A DNA stretch of 64,000 nucleotides from Cephalotus follicularis (GCA_001972305.1 BDDD01002393.1:14267-78266); one strand, 5' to 3'; shown: positions 12,605 through 23,261, counted from the stretch's first letter. Numbers and translations are program-made. Notes: a model not told the origin generated them from the letters alone.

Positions 12605-13777
12605 TTATAGCAGTCCCGCAGGTTTCTGATGTTCAACCTTCACTCTCTGACAGGTCAAACAACTTGCTACATACTCGGCGATCTCTCTTTTCATACCACT
12701 CCACCAGTAGTTCTTTTTCATGTCATGCCACATCTTGGAACTTCCAGGGTGGACACTGTATTTTGACTTCTGGGCTTGTTGCAGTAATTCATTTCTGATG
12801 CTCTTGTCATCCGGAACACATATCCTTCCTTGAAATCTCAAGATGCCAGCAGTATGAATGGAGAACTCAGAATCAGCGTCTAGGTTGTCACGAATACTCC
12901 ATAACTCAGAATCACTATATTGAGCAGTCCGAAAACGCTCCAGAAGTTCCGGTTGTGCTCTCAGATTTTCCACAATAACTCCTCGGGAAACCATGAACGG
13001 ATTCCATCCCTGAAATTCCTCCAATAGCTTCCACTGCGAAACCATTGCTCCAGCAATCATTGCCTTGCGACTCAGCGCATCTGCCACTACATTTGCCTTT
13101 CCTGGGTGGTATTGGATGTTACAGTTATAATCATTGAAGAATTCCACCCATCGCCTCTGTCTCATGTTGAGCTCCTTCTGGGAAAACAAATACTTTACAC
13201 TTTTATGGTCAGTAAAGATCTCAAATTGAGCATCATAGAGGTAGTGCCTCCATTTCTGTAAAGCGAACACTATGGCTTCCAACTCAAGATCGTGTACGGG
13301 GTAATTTTCCTTGTACGACTTCAACTTCCTCGATGCGTATGAAATCACCCTACCATGTTGCATAAGAACGCATCCCGATCCTTTCCCATAGGCATCAGTA
13401 TAGACGGTGAAACCCTCATTACCCTCCGTTAATGCCAACACTAGAGCCAAAATCAACTGACTCTTCAATTCTTGGAAACTAGCCTCACAGGAATCATCCC
13501 ACACAAAACTTGACTTCTTCTGAGTCAACTGTGTCAATGGTGTGGCAAGCTTCGAAAACCCTTTGATGAACCTTCGGTAGTAGCCAGCCAATCCCAAGAA
13601 ACTACGAACTTCAGCAACGTTTCTCGGTTGGGGCCAATCAGCAATACTTTCTATCTTCGAAGGATCCACCGACAATCCTTCACTCGACACTATGTGACCT
13701 AAGAAAGTCACATGATCCAGCCAGAATTCGCACTTGCTGAATTTGGAGTATAGTTGTTCCTTCCGTAGTGTCTGCAA
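12605..13777 (-). pseudogene. RT connection, RNase H and integrase zinc domain
   Basis: Residues 1-100 are the end of the reverse transcriptase ([39 protein letters not shown]). Residues 120-240 are RNase H, which removes template RNA; its acidic motifs appear as [18 protein letters not shown] and [11 protein letters not shown], ending DALSRKA. Residues 340-390 are the integrase HHCC zinc domain ([28 protein letters not shown]). It is the longest surviving frame of the element (390 codons). A stop at 13784-13789 separates it from the polymerase palm. Confidence 0.88.
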
Positions 13778-13786
13778 TACAATTCT

Positions 13787-14452
13787 CTAATGCTGCATGT
13801 GTTCCTCAATGCTCTTCGAATAAATCAGGATGTCATCTAGGAATATAATGACAAACTGGTCCAGATAGGGTTGGAAAACTTTGTTCATCAGACACATAAA
13901 GGCTGCAGGAGCATTTGTCAAACCAAATGGCAGTATCATAAATTCGTAATGCCCATATCGAGTGCGAAATACGGTCTTCTCCGCATCTCCTTCCCAGATC
14001 CTCAATTGATGATAACCTGTTCTCAGGTCAAGTTTGGAGAATACAGTTGAGCCTTGCAATTGGTCGAACAACTCCTCAACATGTGGCAGAGGATACTTGT
14101 TATTCACAGTTACCTGATTTAGCAGCCTGTAGTCAATGCATAACCGCATCGATCCATCCTTCTTTTTCACAAACAGGACTGGTGCTCCCCATGGTGATAC
14201 ACTCGGTCTCATAAAGCCCTTATCAAGGTAATCCAATAATTGAATCTTCAGCTCCTTCAGTTCTGTAGGAGCCATTCGGTACGGTGCTTTGGATATAGGA
14301 GCAGTCCCCGGCAATAGTTCAATGCTGAATTCTATATCTCTCTCCGGTGGCAACGAAGTGAGATCATCTGGAAATACATCGGGAAATTCACATACGACAG
14401 GCACTTGTTCAATACTAGGAGTACCTGTCGTATGATCAATCACATACGCCAA
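13787..14452 (-). pseudogene. Reverse transcriptase palm and fingers (Tekay-like)
   Basis: This is the gypsy-type polymerase core. The visible blocks in order are [86 protein letters not shown] and the active site FLDDILIYS with both aspartates. The frame ends at HMQH followed by a stop where related elements read straight on. The upstream link to protease is also broken (14453-14482). Confidence 0.88.
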
Positions 14453-14482
14453 ATAGCCTTCATATCCTTGCTTGAGATACTT

Positions 14483-14947
14483 CTATGCTCGAGTATACAA
14501 AATGATCAAAGTAGAAACATTCTTCTCCCCGATAAACTTGCACTCAGTCCCATCTTGAAGGTAAAATGTCATCATCTTGTTGTAGCAATGAACACAAGCA
14601 TGATGAGCATACAACCAGTCCATTCCCAAGATTACATCGAAATCCCGGATAGGTAATACTATCAAGTCGGCAGATAACTGAATCCCAGCGATCACGATCT
14701 CACAATCTTTCATGATAGTGTCAGATAGAAGACAAGTACCAGCAGGAGTTCTCACCTCCAATACATCAGCTAATCTAGATGTAACACCATGCAAGTTGCG
14801 AGTAAATTTAGATGAAATGAATGAATGTGTCACACCATGGTCAATCAATACATGAGCGAGTATGCCAGATATATAAATAGTACCTCCCACAACAGTAGTA
14901 GATTCTGGCACATCATCCTTAGATAAGGTGTAGACCCTACCTTTCAC
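14483..14947 (-). pseudogene. Aspartic protease (Tekay-like)
   Basis: The retroviral-type aspartic protease matures the polyprotein. The active-site region reads HVLIDHGVTHSF, where the family has D-S/T-G; the Asp and Gly remain but the middle residue is His. Downstream, FDVILGMDWLYAHHACV is the conserved flap/C-terminal block. The segment follows the zinc knuckles in frame but is entered only after stops at about 15190 and 15014. Confidence 0.8.
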
Positions 14948-15415
14948 AATCCCCTTTCTGATATCCTTCCGCGGTTGAGCAGCCGCAACACTACCACTTA
15001 CACCAGAACTTCCCTATTGGCCGCGTGCTTGATCCCTTATCATTGGACAACTATTCAACATGTGTTCCTGTGAACCACACCTCAGGCATTTCCCCATCTT
15101 TTTCCAGCACTCAGTCCTACCATGGTTCTGATGCCCACAAAAAGTACATCCACCTGCATTCGGTTGATTGCTTCGGTTAGGAGTCCTTGATCATGAATTT
15201 CTACGTTGAGAACCTCCTTGACATTTGTTGTCAGACTTTGTTGACTTAGCAGGATTATTACTGCCATGCCCCTGTGACTGCGTGGCCCTCGATTGATTAG
15301 TACGAGTCTGTTCCGCCCTTCTCTCATTCGCATCGGCTTCCAGAATGATCTCCCTCTCAGCAATATCTATAAAAGAGGTTAGCTCCAACATCAATAATTT
15401 AGATCTGATATCAGG
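14948..15415 (-). pseudogene. Gag C-terminus with two CCHC zinc knuckles
   Basis: Reading leftward in the gag frame, an IDIAEREIILEADANERR segment is followed by a stop at about 15191, then two zinc knuckles: CTFCGHQNHGRTEC (about 15107-15148) and CLRCGSQEHMLNSC (about 15050-15091), both C-x2-C-x4-H-x4-C. They bind the RNA genome in the nucleocapsid part of Gag. A further stop (GQ then TAG, about 15014) precedes protease. The stops are consistent with single C-to-T changes in Arg or Gln codons. Confidence 0.8.
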
Positions 15416-16141
15416 TCAAAGGCCTTTCAGAAACCTTCGGATCATCCGTGATTCAGCCTCCACAAGGTAAGGTGTATGTCTTGCCAGCTCCACAAATGTA
15501 GTCTGGTACTGAGCTACTGTCATGTCCCCTTGACGTAACTCCATCAGTTCGGTCTCCCTCTGGTCACGTTCTATCTGTGGCACATAAGTTGTAAGGAACT
15601 CAAACTGAAATCTGTCCCAAGTCCTATCAAGTCCACGAGATTCCCACTTTGCTTCAGTCCTTTCCCACCAATAAGTAGCCTCTCCCCATAAGCAGTATAG
15701 AGCAAAGTTGAGTTTCTGCTCATCAGTACATTCCAGGGTAGCAAATATTTTCTCCAAATCTCTAATCCACTGCTCAGCCACAGTAGCATTCAGCTCTCCA
15801 TTGAATGTCGGAGGATTCTGTCTCATGAACCGCTCCAGATCTCGGCTAAATCCACCGGTATGACAAGCTTCAGGAGCCTGATGATAGGTCCAGTTAGCCT
15901 CGTACATTTGCCGAATCTGTTCCATGTTCATCGCATTAGCTTGCATCTACTGTTGAAAGAAGTCATCCATGCGGTCAAAGTTACTCCTCTCGTCATGCGC
16001 TAGAGGAACATTTACTCCTTCATTTGCTGGCAGATCATGTTCGTGCACTGGCGGTGCATTGACTCCTTTGTCGGCTCTATGCCTTCCACTTCTACCTCTT
16101 CGTAGGTCCATTCGGTTTCCTATATGGAATGACATAATCAT
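15416..16141 (-). pseudogene. Gag capsid region (Tekay-like)
   Basis: The gag start is taken at 16141 (MIMSFHIGNRMDLRRG). A TAG at 15947-15949 breaks the frame, and it resumes at once with MQANAMNMEQ. The capsid-type retrotransposon gag block is clear: NPPTFNGELNATVAEQWIRD, LEKIFATLECTDEQKLNFA, GEATYWWE, FEFLTTYVPQIERDQRETEL and MTVAQYQTTFVELARHTPYL. The segment ends RFLKGL followed by TGA, where relatives continue with an Arg. The product would form the virus-like particle shell; this copy is broken. Confidence 0.85.
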
Positions 16142-16199
16142 TAGGAAAAAATTTACTTAATTTCCGAGAAACTTATCCCAGCTAGCATATGTGGAATAT

Positions 16200-16211
16200 G
16201 CTCTGCTACCA
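16200..16211 (-). other. Primer binding site (initiator-Met type)
   Basis: In element sense it reads TGGTAGCAGAGC, one change from TGGTATCAGAGC, complementary to the 3' end of plant initiator-Met tRNA. It lies 3 nt inside the 5' LTR. Confidence 0.85.
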
Positions 16212-16214
16212 TGC

Positions 16215-18926
16215 TGTCACTTCCCGTTATTCCATTACATTTAGAAAACATATGTGGTGATATCAGGAATAAGTAAATAACCCAGAATTCCAATTAACAA
16301 TTCAAATATATAAGCGGAAGCATTCCATAAGCCGGATTATAAAATAGAAGTCATCCGCACGCAGCCCATACTACGTGCTCGTACAATACTAGCAATTATC
16401 CTTTTACATAAAGAAAGTAAAATAACAACACGGAGTGCGAGCCGTTCATTACAAAACAATACGACATAACAATAACAACCTTAAGAAGAAAGAAGCTCTA
16501 CAAAAGCTTCAGCAGCACCTCCCGAACACCCTTGCTTAATCTGAAATTGTAGGGGGTTAGCCGTTGTCCTCACTTGGCTAAGTAGGAATAATGCATGATA
16601 AAAAATATAAAAATGCAACATGTATGACATTTTATATTGAAAATAATATATTTAAGTAGTCCAATATGCAACCAAGCCAAGTGTCCATAGACAGTACAAG
16701 TCAAGAATACCGCACAAGGGTACAATCAATCAATACAGTGGTTTGGGTGTCACATGTTGCTAACTCCTAGCACCAACTGTGCACCACCTATCTATCACCC
16801 TTCACTTCGAAGATGATAGATCAGGTCAGTTATTACCGACATTAGCGGCCAGTTTAACAATCAAGATCTATATTGCACACAGTTTGGGTGGATACTCTAG
16901 CCAACTCCTGGCACATAGGACCACCTCCGTAGCCAGTGATGTCTCCTATCACTCGACCAACGGAAATAGCATAGACAATCAATTCAATCAATTCAGTAGT
17001 AGTAATACATAAGTTTTAAGAAGTAATATATGGTTGTTTTTTTTTTGAAACATTTAACAATTCAGTAATCGTACATCTCATAGGAGGAAAACGATATACA
17101 GTCCAGTAATAGTACCTCACATTGGAGGAAAAACAGTAATCATTAGGTTTCATTTGAAAATGATAGTTGAAATCATTAATTATGCATATAGTACGTAGTT
17201 GGTTCAATCCTTTGAAAGTAACGGAACAGTGGTGTTATGAACACTCAACTAGTATGTACAAATTGTAACAGTAGCATATACAGCAAATTAAGGCACTATA
17301 GCAATTCGAGGATTCAATAAAGTCATTCGCATACCATAGTCATTTTTTCACAACTTTCACAAGAAGTGCATATGTTGTTTAATTTCTGAAATGTAATTAT
17401 ATAAGGCCAGGATTGACTGTTACAGTCATCCCATATGGAGTCCAGGTTAATTACATTCAATTTAAGGCCTAAACAGAACCTGTATCATAATTTCATCCCA
17501 GGACAGTCGGCTATTCCCAAGAACAGTGGGCTGTTTTGATTGAGTAGTGGGCTGTTTGCACTTAACAGTCGACTGGTTCGTTTGAGTAGTCGACTGCCAT
17601 GAAGAACAGTTGACTGCTTTGCCAGGAAATTGGCAGGCTGTAGCAGGGTATGTATATTCAATGTCCAAATACTAACTCAATCAACACATGCAATCAAACA
17701 AAAAATTAACCATACATGATATGCATATTATATCTTCAAAAACATGTCGTTACCCCTACCTCAAATGATGTCCCGAAATCAATTTGGATTGATTTCTCTC
17801 CTTTAGCTCCCAAGTTCTTCGAAAACTCAATCTTCAATTTTCTAGATATTCAATCTATTCATTGCATGTTTACGGATATATGCATTAATACTAGTAAGTT
17901 TCAGTAACCTTCTCATTACAACTACAAGCTCCAACAGTAGGTTGTCAATAATCCATTACACATTCCTTCTCACATTTAACAAAATCTCTCCACTATTCAA
18001 CTCCAATTTCAGCAAGTCCTATGTTTGCATGTTACATTAGGTATGTATAGATGGTGATTGGTATACATATACCTATTGACAACCATAACAGCAGCCATGA
18101 TTCGAATTAGAGGCTTATAATTTAAACTCTTCTTTGAACCATTTACCCATTCTATCTCAATTGAAACTTATTAACTCTTAATCATGTTAATAGAAGATAT
18201 GGATATCTAATCCTAGTCTATTTTCCTAACTATTAACCATAACAACATTAAGGAATTCGGATTAGTGACTGACCAGGAAGATTCAAGCTTTAAAACTACT
18301 TTGAACTCCCACTTTCTACATGCAAGCTCCAAGATAATCTTTCCTTTGATTTCTTCTCCTCATTGTTTTCTAACACTCAAATCAGCTCTTCACAGCTGAT
18401 ATAAAGGTTTTAGAGTCTTAGAATTCGTTAGGATCCCATTAACTCAACCTTCCCTCTTTTTCCTTCTCTCTCTCACATGCACATCTGCTCACTTTTTTCT
18501 CTTCTATTTTTGTAGGTTGCAGGTCTGCAAATCATGCAAAAGGAATAGAGGACATGCAAGGCACTCCTCTTGCATGTTATGGAAGCTGGTGACACGCATC
18601 CCTCATGCATGCAACGATTAGAACACTTGTCATCACTGTCTCGGTGCATGCCAGACGCCTATTTTGTGTCACTCCAGTCAACTGTCGCCCTGTGACAGTC
18701 GACTATCTCTTCCACGATTGAACCAAGCGACTGTTACCCTGTTACAGTCGGCTTTTTGAGCTGGTCTTAGGGTTCTGTAAGTTTGTTTTACCAATTTGTA
18801 TCTCAAATCAACCCAAGCATTCACTAATCACCATTATTATGACAATTGGACAAATAATCCCTATTAAAATGTATATTTCATTTAAAATTGGAGCAATATA
18901 CATTAATTGAAATCGAGGTTATTACA
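16215..18926 (-). mobile_element. 5' LTR of Tekay-like element (2,712 bp)
   Basis: In element sense it starts TGTAATAACCTCGATTTC at 18926 and ends GGGAAGTGACA at 16215. It aligns throughout with the 3' LTR. The conserved CTTAGCCAAGTGAGGAC block is at 16549-16582 on the minus strand. CAGTCGACTG-type motifs lie at 17500-17620 and 18670-18755. The candidate splice donor seen intact in the 3' LTR (GTAAGT, 10824-10829) is GTCAGT here (18268-18273). Confidence 0.9.
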
Positions 18927-19749
18927 CCTTCACCCATTGGTATATCCCTTTGCCTCCTTTGTTTTGCTTTGCTTGTATGTCACCATTGATTGCAATGGTG
19001 ACATCGTTTTCAATAAAGTTTTGATGTGGTGATCCATGTGGCCTATGGTCAAGCCATAATGGACTATTTTTGCCTTTGTTGGGTGTTCTCCCACTGCTAT
19101 TTTATGCTCTAAATTTTTTTGTTCTACACCCTATATGCCTAAGTCCATTTTTGGCTCCAGATTCAGTTTATCCAATTCCATCAGTATAGACCTAGCATGA
19201 CTACTCATACGATTTGTCATCACAATCCACTCCGTGTCGATCTAGCTGTCGTTGGTTACCAAGGTTTGATCAATGTAGTAAGTGAGGGTTTCAATATAAT
19301 CTATGGTGAGTTTCTATACCCTAAAACCACTTTTATCTTACATATTTTAGTTTGTTTATTTACTGCTTTGATTAGTTCATAATTTTGTTTGTTTAATTTT
19401 TTGCATAATTTCAATACAGTAGTCGTACACGTCGATGCCTACACTGTAAGCGTCGACGCCTTAAGTGTTCTCTTTGATTTTCGTTGATGCTTCACGTCGA
19501 CACTTTCCTGGTTTACATTTATTTATGTTGACGCCTTGACAAAGCGTTGACACCTTCAGTTCCTATTTTAATAATTAGTTTATTTTTGTATGTTTAGTAG
19601 TAGTTTTGATAAATAACCTTCAATTTTGCATACTTCACCTAGGTTGAATAGATTAAAATTAATTTAGCTTTTTTCCTATCATTTGACCCGTTACTGCACA
19701 ACCATGCACTTGCGGTATAAATTTAATTCTTTTCAAAAATTCATGAACA

Positions 19750-20267
19750 GCTATGCACTACCGAGACAATAGGAATCCTATTGATAAAGTTGTTGACTCT
19801 CCAAATAGGGTTCCTATGGCGGGTTGGTTTAGTGTCATGCCTCCAGCATGCACCCCGCATCAGCTTTAGGGTAAACCCAAATGGAAATGAGATTATCCAC
19901 CCTCCACATAACTCGATATCTAGAATAACACCGCAAGACTTTGCAGTTAATAGATTTCCCTAAGAAAGTGAAGCTATGACTTGGAATGTTCTGTCAGAAG
20001 GGGGTAAGGGTCTCATTCTCATAACCTCTTAGGCACGAGATCCAACCCCTCGAAGGACAGGGCGCTACATATGTATTCAGTTTACAAGGTGATTAACTAA
20101 TTTGTATCGACTGTTTGGGGTAATACATATAGAAAAATGCCAATCTTACTGAATATGCACAACAGAACATGAATGGAACTAAGAATGTATGGATAAAGAG
20201 TGTATCATATGCAAAATACAGATGGATGCTGCCACCTCATGGCTTGCAGGGAAACCCCTATCTAACA
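19750..20267 (-). mobile_element. Start of 3' LTR of copia A
   Basis: In element sense it begins TGTTAGATAGGGGTTTCCCT and aligns for about 520 bp with the first part of the solo LTR at 49074-51598 (both share TCCCTGCAAGCCA, GAATACA and the GGGTTGGATCTC blocks). The match stops at 19750, where the Athila/Tat-like LTR ends. Confidence 0.8.
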
Positions 20268-20279
20268 ATCTCCCACTTG
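20268..20279 (-). other. Polypurine tract of copia A
   Basis: In element sense CAAGTGGGAGAT lies directly before the 3' LTR start TGTTAGAT. This is a typical plant copia arrangement. Confidence 0.8.
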
Positions 20280-20461
20280 GCCCTCAATCCACAAAGACCT
20301 TCAACCTAAGTCCAACGCATTCTCTAGCATAGCTCATGGCTTTGGTCAGTGGGTTTGCTAAGTTTATTTCCATTGTGACTCTCTCTATGGTGACATCTAC
20401 TCTTATGATGTCTCCTATATTTCCTTAATCACATCTCTTCCAAGACGTTACCCTTGATTAT
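20280..20461 (-). pseudogene. Copia A 3' tail between pol and LTR
   Basis: This aligns with the 3' end of copia B near 53930-54075 (CCACAAAGACC...CTTTGGTCAGTGGG... versus the copia B stretch with TTGGTTAGGGGATCTG). No open frame survives. It is cut by the solo LTR at 20462. Confidence 0.6.
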
Positions 20462-20603
20462 TGTAACGCTCGGGATTTTCGTTAAGGTGTAATATTGCAT
20501 TTCTAATGTAAGTTTATGCGTAGAATTAATGAAGATTGTGTTTTCCCCTTTGGTATGTTGAAAGTTGCAAGAAAAAGTGTTTTAGTGTGATTTTGGTGCA
20601 GGG

Positions 20604-20745
20604 GGCAGCCGACTGCCACCCAGAGGCAGCCGACTGGACTCCCCTGGTGAAGGAGACAGCCGGCTGTTGTGAGGAAACAGCCGACTATTTTGAGTGTCGG
20701 CAGAAACAGTCGACTACCAAGTGAAGGCAGTCGACTGCCAGGCGC
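20604..20745. repeat. CAGCCGACTG motif cluster
   Basis: Copies of GCAGCCGACTG, ACAGCCGGCTG, ACAGCCGACTA and CAGTCGACTG recur at about 21-bp steps through this upstream part of the LTR. Confidence 0.7.
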
Positions 20746-21270
20746 CAGACAGCCACGTGCTGTCAGCCTTTAAGTGGTGAAAAATGGGTATTTTGGCATT
20801 TGTGTCATTTGGCAGATAGAGGGGGGCCGGTTCTCCTTGATAAAAATGCAATTTTCTCTCCTCAATCTCCATCTCCTTTGTGATTCAAGTGTGTTTGAAG
20901 GTGAGTTTGAGAGTGAAAGTGTGTGTGTTTGTGTTATGGACATAAGGAGTTGTGTTGAACCGTGGGCTTGGAGGTCAGACCAGCGGAGGAATCGGACCAG
21001 TGGAGGCTGATGGACGCGTTTGGAGGTGCAAGGACCTCGGATCTAGGACTTAAAGAGGTGGATTGCAACTCCTAACTTGGAGTTCTACGGTAGGGGAAAG
21101 CTATATTTGTGATTCAAAGTCAATTATAATGATGTTATGAGTGAAATGCATATGTGATATTGTGATAGAGGCATGAATATGTGTTGTGGTGATAGTGATT
21201 ATGGTTGGAAATGGTTTAAATGTGGATTGAAGTGTGTGTTTGCTGCTGTTTTTGGGCACTGCCCGTAGGG

Positions 21271-21717
21271 GCAGTCGACTGTCCAGGGAGGACAGCCGAC
21301 TGTCCAAGGCTAGCAATCGACTGTTTTGGGCAACAGCCGACTGTCCGAGGAAAACAGCCGACTGGGCACTGGAGCCAGCCGACTGTTTGCACCTGGAATT
21401 GCAGGTTTCTTCCTATTATTTGTGCAGCCGACTGCCAAGGAAGGCAGCCGACTGTGTGGTGGTCCAGCTGACTATTTTGGGTAACAGCCGACTGTCCACG
21501 TGTCACCCTACCAGGTATGCTGGGACAGGTGGCAGCAAGAAATGTGTATGGTTTTGGACCAGCCGACTGCCTGGAGAGGGCAACCGACTGCTAAGGGAGA
21601 GACAGCCGACTGCCAAGGAGGGCAGCCGACTGGTGGTTAAGGGCAGCCGACTGCCAAGTGTGGGACAGCCTACTGTTGAAGGAGAAGAACCGACTGTCAG
21701 TGAGAAATAGTTGACTG
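21271..21717. repeat. Phased CAGYCGACTG array (about 18 units)
   Basis: Centres (C of CGAC or its variant) are at 21276, 21297, 21318, 21338, 21359 and 21380; then 21429, 21449, 21469 and 21489; then 21564, 21585, 21607, 21627, 21648, 21670, 21691 and 21712. Steps within each run are 20, 21 or 22 bp. The 10-bp core is conserved while the spacer differs from unit to unit, so it is a phased motif array and not a plain tandem duplication. Confidence 0.88.
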
Positions 21718-21793
21718 GTTGGGACCATTTTGCATTGTGAGCATATGTATGCATATTGTACTGTGTTAAATTGTATTTCAAGTTGGTTATTGA

Positions 21794-21945
21794 GGATTGT
21801 GAAAATGTGTTTGATTAATGGTTTATTAAAATCATTAGTGTTTGGAAAATGGCTTCCAAAAGGATTGTGAAAATGTGTTTGATTAATGGTTTATTAAAAA
21901 TCATTAATGTTTGGAAAATGGTTTCCAAAAGGATTGTGAAAATGG
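21794..21945. repeat. Tandem duplication, 68-69 bp unit
   Basis: GGATTGTGAAAATG starts units at 21794, 21862 and 21931. The first two units are nearly identical; the third is cut short. Confidence 0.85.
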
Positions 21946-22334
21946 CTTTCGAGAGATTGCAAAACCGTTATACAAATATTTATTTTGTGGTATTTGAATG
22001 TAGTTCAAATAACCGGGTTTTACTGAAAGTGTATTGTTACAAGTATTTTGATACTTGAGTTTGGGAAAATGATCGTTATATATATTTTGACAAATATATA
22101 TGTTGCAAGTATTTATATCTATAAATTACTTGAAATGTTTAAGGAAAAATGTATTGTTGCAAGTATTTTAGGAATCATAACTTACTTGGGAAATGAAGTG
22201 TTATATATATGTTTTGACAGTCGAAAGTATTTATACTTTAACCGTTTTGGGAACGAGATGTTTTGAACAAGTATTTATTTTATAAACTACTTGAGTGGTA
22301 TTGTGGGTGCTGTGTTGCACTGTTATTGTGACCT

Positions 22335-22515
22335 TGTTGAGTGTTGGTACTTAGCCGCCGTGCTAGTATCGTTATCGTGTATTGATTGTGATTGATTATT
22401 GCCGCTAGCGGGGTAATGTTGGTACTTAGCCGCCGTGCTAGTATCGTGAGTGTTGCCGTTAGCGGGGAAGTGTTGGTACTCGCCGCCGTGCTTGTATCGT
22501 AGTGAGTTCCGAGTG
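22335..22515. repeat. Imperfect tandem repeat GCCGCCGTGCTAGTATCG
   Basis: Three units share TGTTGGTACTTAGCCGCCGT or close variants, alternating with GCCGYTAGCGGGG segments. A shorter related repeat is in the solo LTR near 9220-9280. Confidence 0.75.
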
Positions 22516-22745
22516 TTGTCCACGCCGTCGTGCCTGTGATGGGAACAATTGTTTGCTATTGAGTGATTGATTGTCTGCCTTGACATGCCTGATTGTTGTC
22601 CTTTGGGACGTGGCTATTCGTTATCGTGTAGTGTTGGGTCCTTAGAGGCCTGAGATATTGTTGGCCGTTGTGCCGTTGTGATATTGTGAACCATGTAGTG
22701 CGGTAATGTATTGTGACATTGTGGTCTGTGACCGTGTGGTCGTGG

Positions 22746-22767
22746 CATATATATATATATATATATG
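22746..22767. repeat. AT microsatellite
   Basis: A run of about ten AT dinucleotides inside the solo LTR. Confidence 0.95.
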
Positions 22768-23089
22768 CATCGAGATATAGTATGTACTGCATAATTGTGC
22801 ATTCATATCATGACATGTTTTATCCTTGATCCTGGATCGCTTATATGGTTTTGCCGAGTGAGGACAAAGGCTAACCCCCTACAACTGCAGTGTGTTTCAG
22901 GTTGGTGCAGCCGTGGGTTGCTTTTGGGCTCCGAGGAGCGATATGGAGTTTTATGTTGTTTACTTTTGAGGAAATGTTTATGGAATATTGTAATAAATGA
23001 ATGGCTGTAATAAATGTATCGAGGTACTGATGGTTATTGTTCACGCTCTGTTTGAGGGCAGTTAACTGCTGTGATTATGCTTACTGTTG

Positions 23090-23115
23090 TAGCACGTAGT
23101 ATGGGATGCATGCTA
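23090..23115 (+). other. Conserved LTR stem-loop
   Basis: TAGCACG pairs with CATGCTA around TAGTATGGGATG with a single C-A mismatch, explainable by a CpG change. Relative to 9805-9830 an internal T-A pair is G-C here. Confidence 0.55.
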
Positions 23116-23261
23116 TGTTATGATTCGGCTTATTTTATATGCTTCCGCAAGATGTCAATGGATATGGAAAGTTTTAAATTTACGGTATTTTTGTATAAGC
23201 CGGATTTATATGTTAATTGCCACCACTTTTTTTGTTGTTGTTATGGGAATGGGGTGTGACA

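Larger units (their letters stand above)
6041..18926 (-). mobile_element. Full-length Tekay-like chromovirus (Ty3/gypsy), degenerate
   Basis: Both LTRs, a primer binding site, a polypurine tract and all gag-pol domains are present in the order gag, protease, reverse transcriptase, RNase H, integrase and chromodomain-like tail, reading leftward. A perfect 5-bp duplication CCTTC flanks it (6036-6040 and 18927-18931). The LTR length near 2.7 kb, the initiator-Met-type primer site and a C-terminal module of the form VLWCFHGAEEATWE point to the Tekay/Del chromoviruses. By eye the first 200 bp of the two LTRs differ at roughly one site in 15, so insertion is not recent. Multiple stops make it non-autonomous now. 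Confidence 0.9.
4064..19183 (+). mobile_element. Solo LTR of copia-B-type element, interrupted
   Basis: The LTR begins TGTTAGATATAGTGACCCGA and ends CAATTCCATCA, in two blocks (4064-6040 and 18932-19183), about 2.23 kb in total. Its start is the reverse complement of the LTR ends at 53916 and 61960, and its tail matches the opposite ends of those LTRs (CACCCTATATGCC...AAGTCCATTTTT). So it is the same copia family as the full element at 51707-61960. The flanking duplication is GTATC (4059-4063) and GTATA (19184-19188), one mismatch. The gap is the Tekay element 6041-18926. TCGA motifs with AAGCGTCGACGCC flanks lie at 5372-5520. Confidence 0.85.
818..19749 (+). mobile_element. Interrupted 3' LTR of Athila/Tat-like element
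   Basis: The LTR lies in three blocks: 818-1127, 3433-4063 and 19189-19749, about 1.5 kb in total. It starts TGTTTACC and ends ATGAACA. The blocks align in order with the uninterrupted LTR at 24813-26334; both carry the ...TACTCATACG...GTATAGACCTAGC repeats and the GACCCGTTACTGC...GCACTTGCGG tail. The gaps are a solo LTR (1128-3427) and a larger nested insertion (4064-19183). The right flank, GCTATGCACTACCG, is copia A LTR sequence, so this element inserted into the 3' LTR of copia A. Its own duplication cannot be checked because the left end is outside the window. TCGA-centred motifs occur at 1024-1056, 3440-3565 and 19430-19555. Confidence 0.8.
20462..23261 (+). mobile_element. Solo LTR, Tekay-like, CAGCCGACTG-type (2,800 bp)
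   Basis: It begins TGTAACGCTCGGGATTTTCG and ends ATGGGGTGTGACA, flanked by ATTAT (20457-20461) and ATTAC (23262-23266), one mismatch. Backbone blocks match other Tekay-like LTRs: GAGTGAGGACAAAGGCTAAC at 22856-22876, the stem-loop at 23090-23115 and the TGCTTCCGCA...TATAAGCCGGAT tail. It differs in carrying the richest array of CAGCCGACTG motifs (20604-20745 and 21271-21717). Confidence 0.85.

Noticed and set aside
21234-21710. 158-codon frame across the CAGCCGACTG array, with a repeating SRL-type peptide
   Set aside because: The array step varies between 20, 21 and 22 bp, so the frame is not kept from unit to unit, and no start context or homologue supports translation. It is a by-product of the repeats.
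21271-21717. Possible CRISPR array
   Set aside because: Repeats are about 10 bp with spacers of about 11 bp, inside a plant LTR with flanking duplications. Length and context exclude CRISPR.
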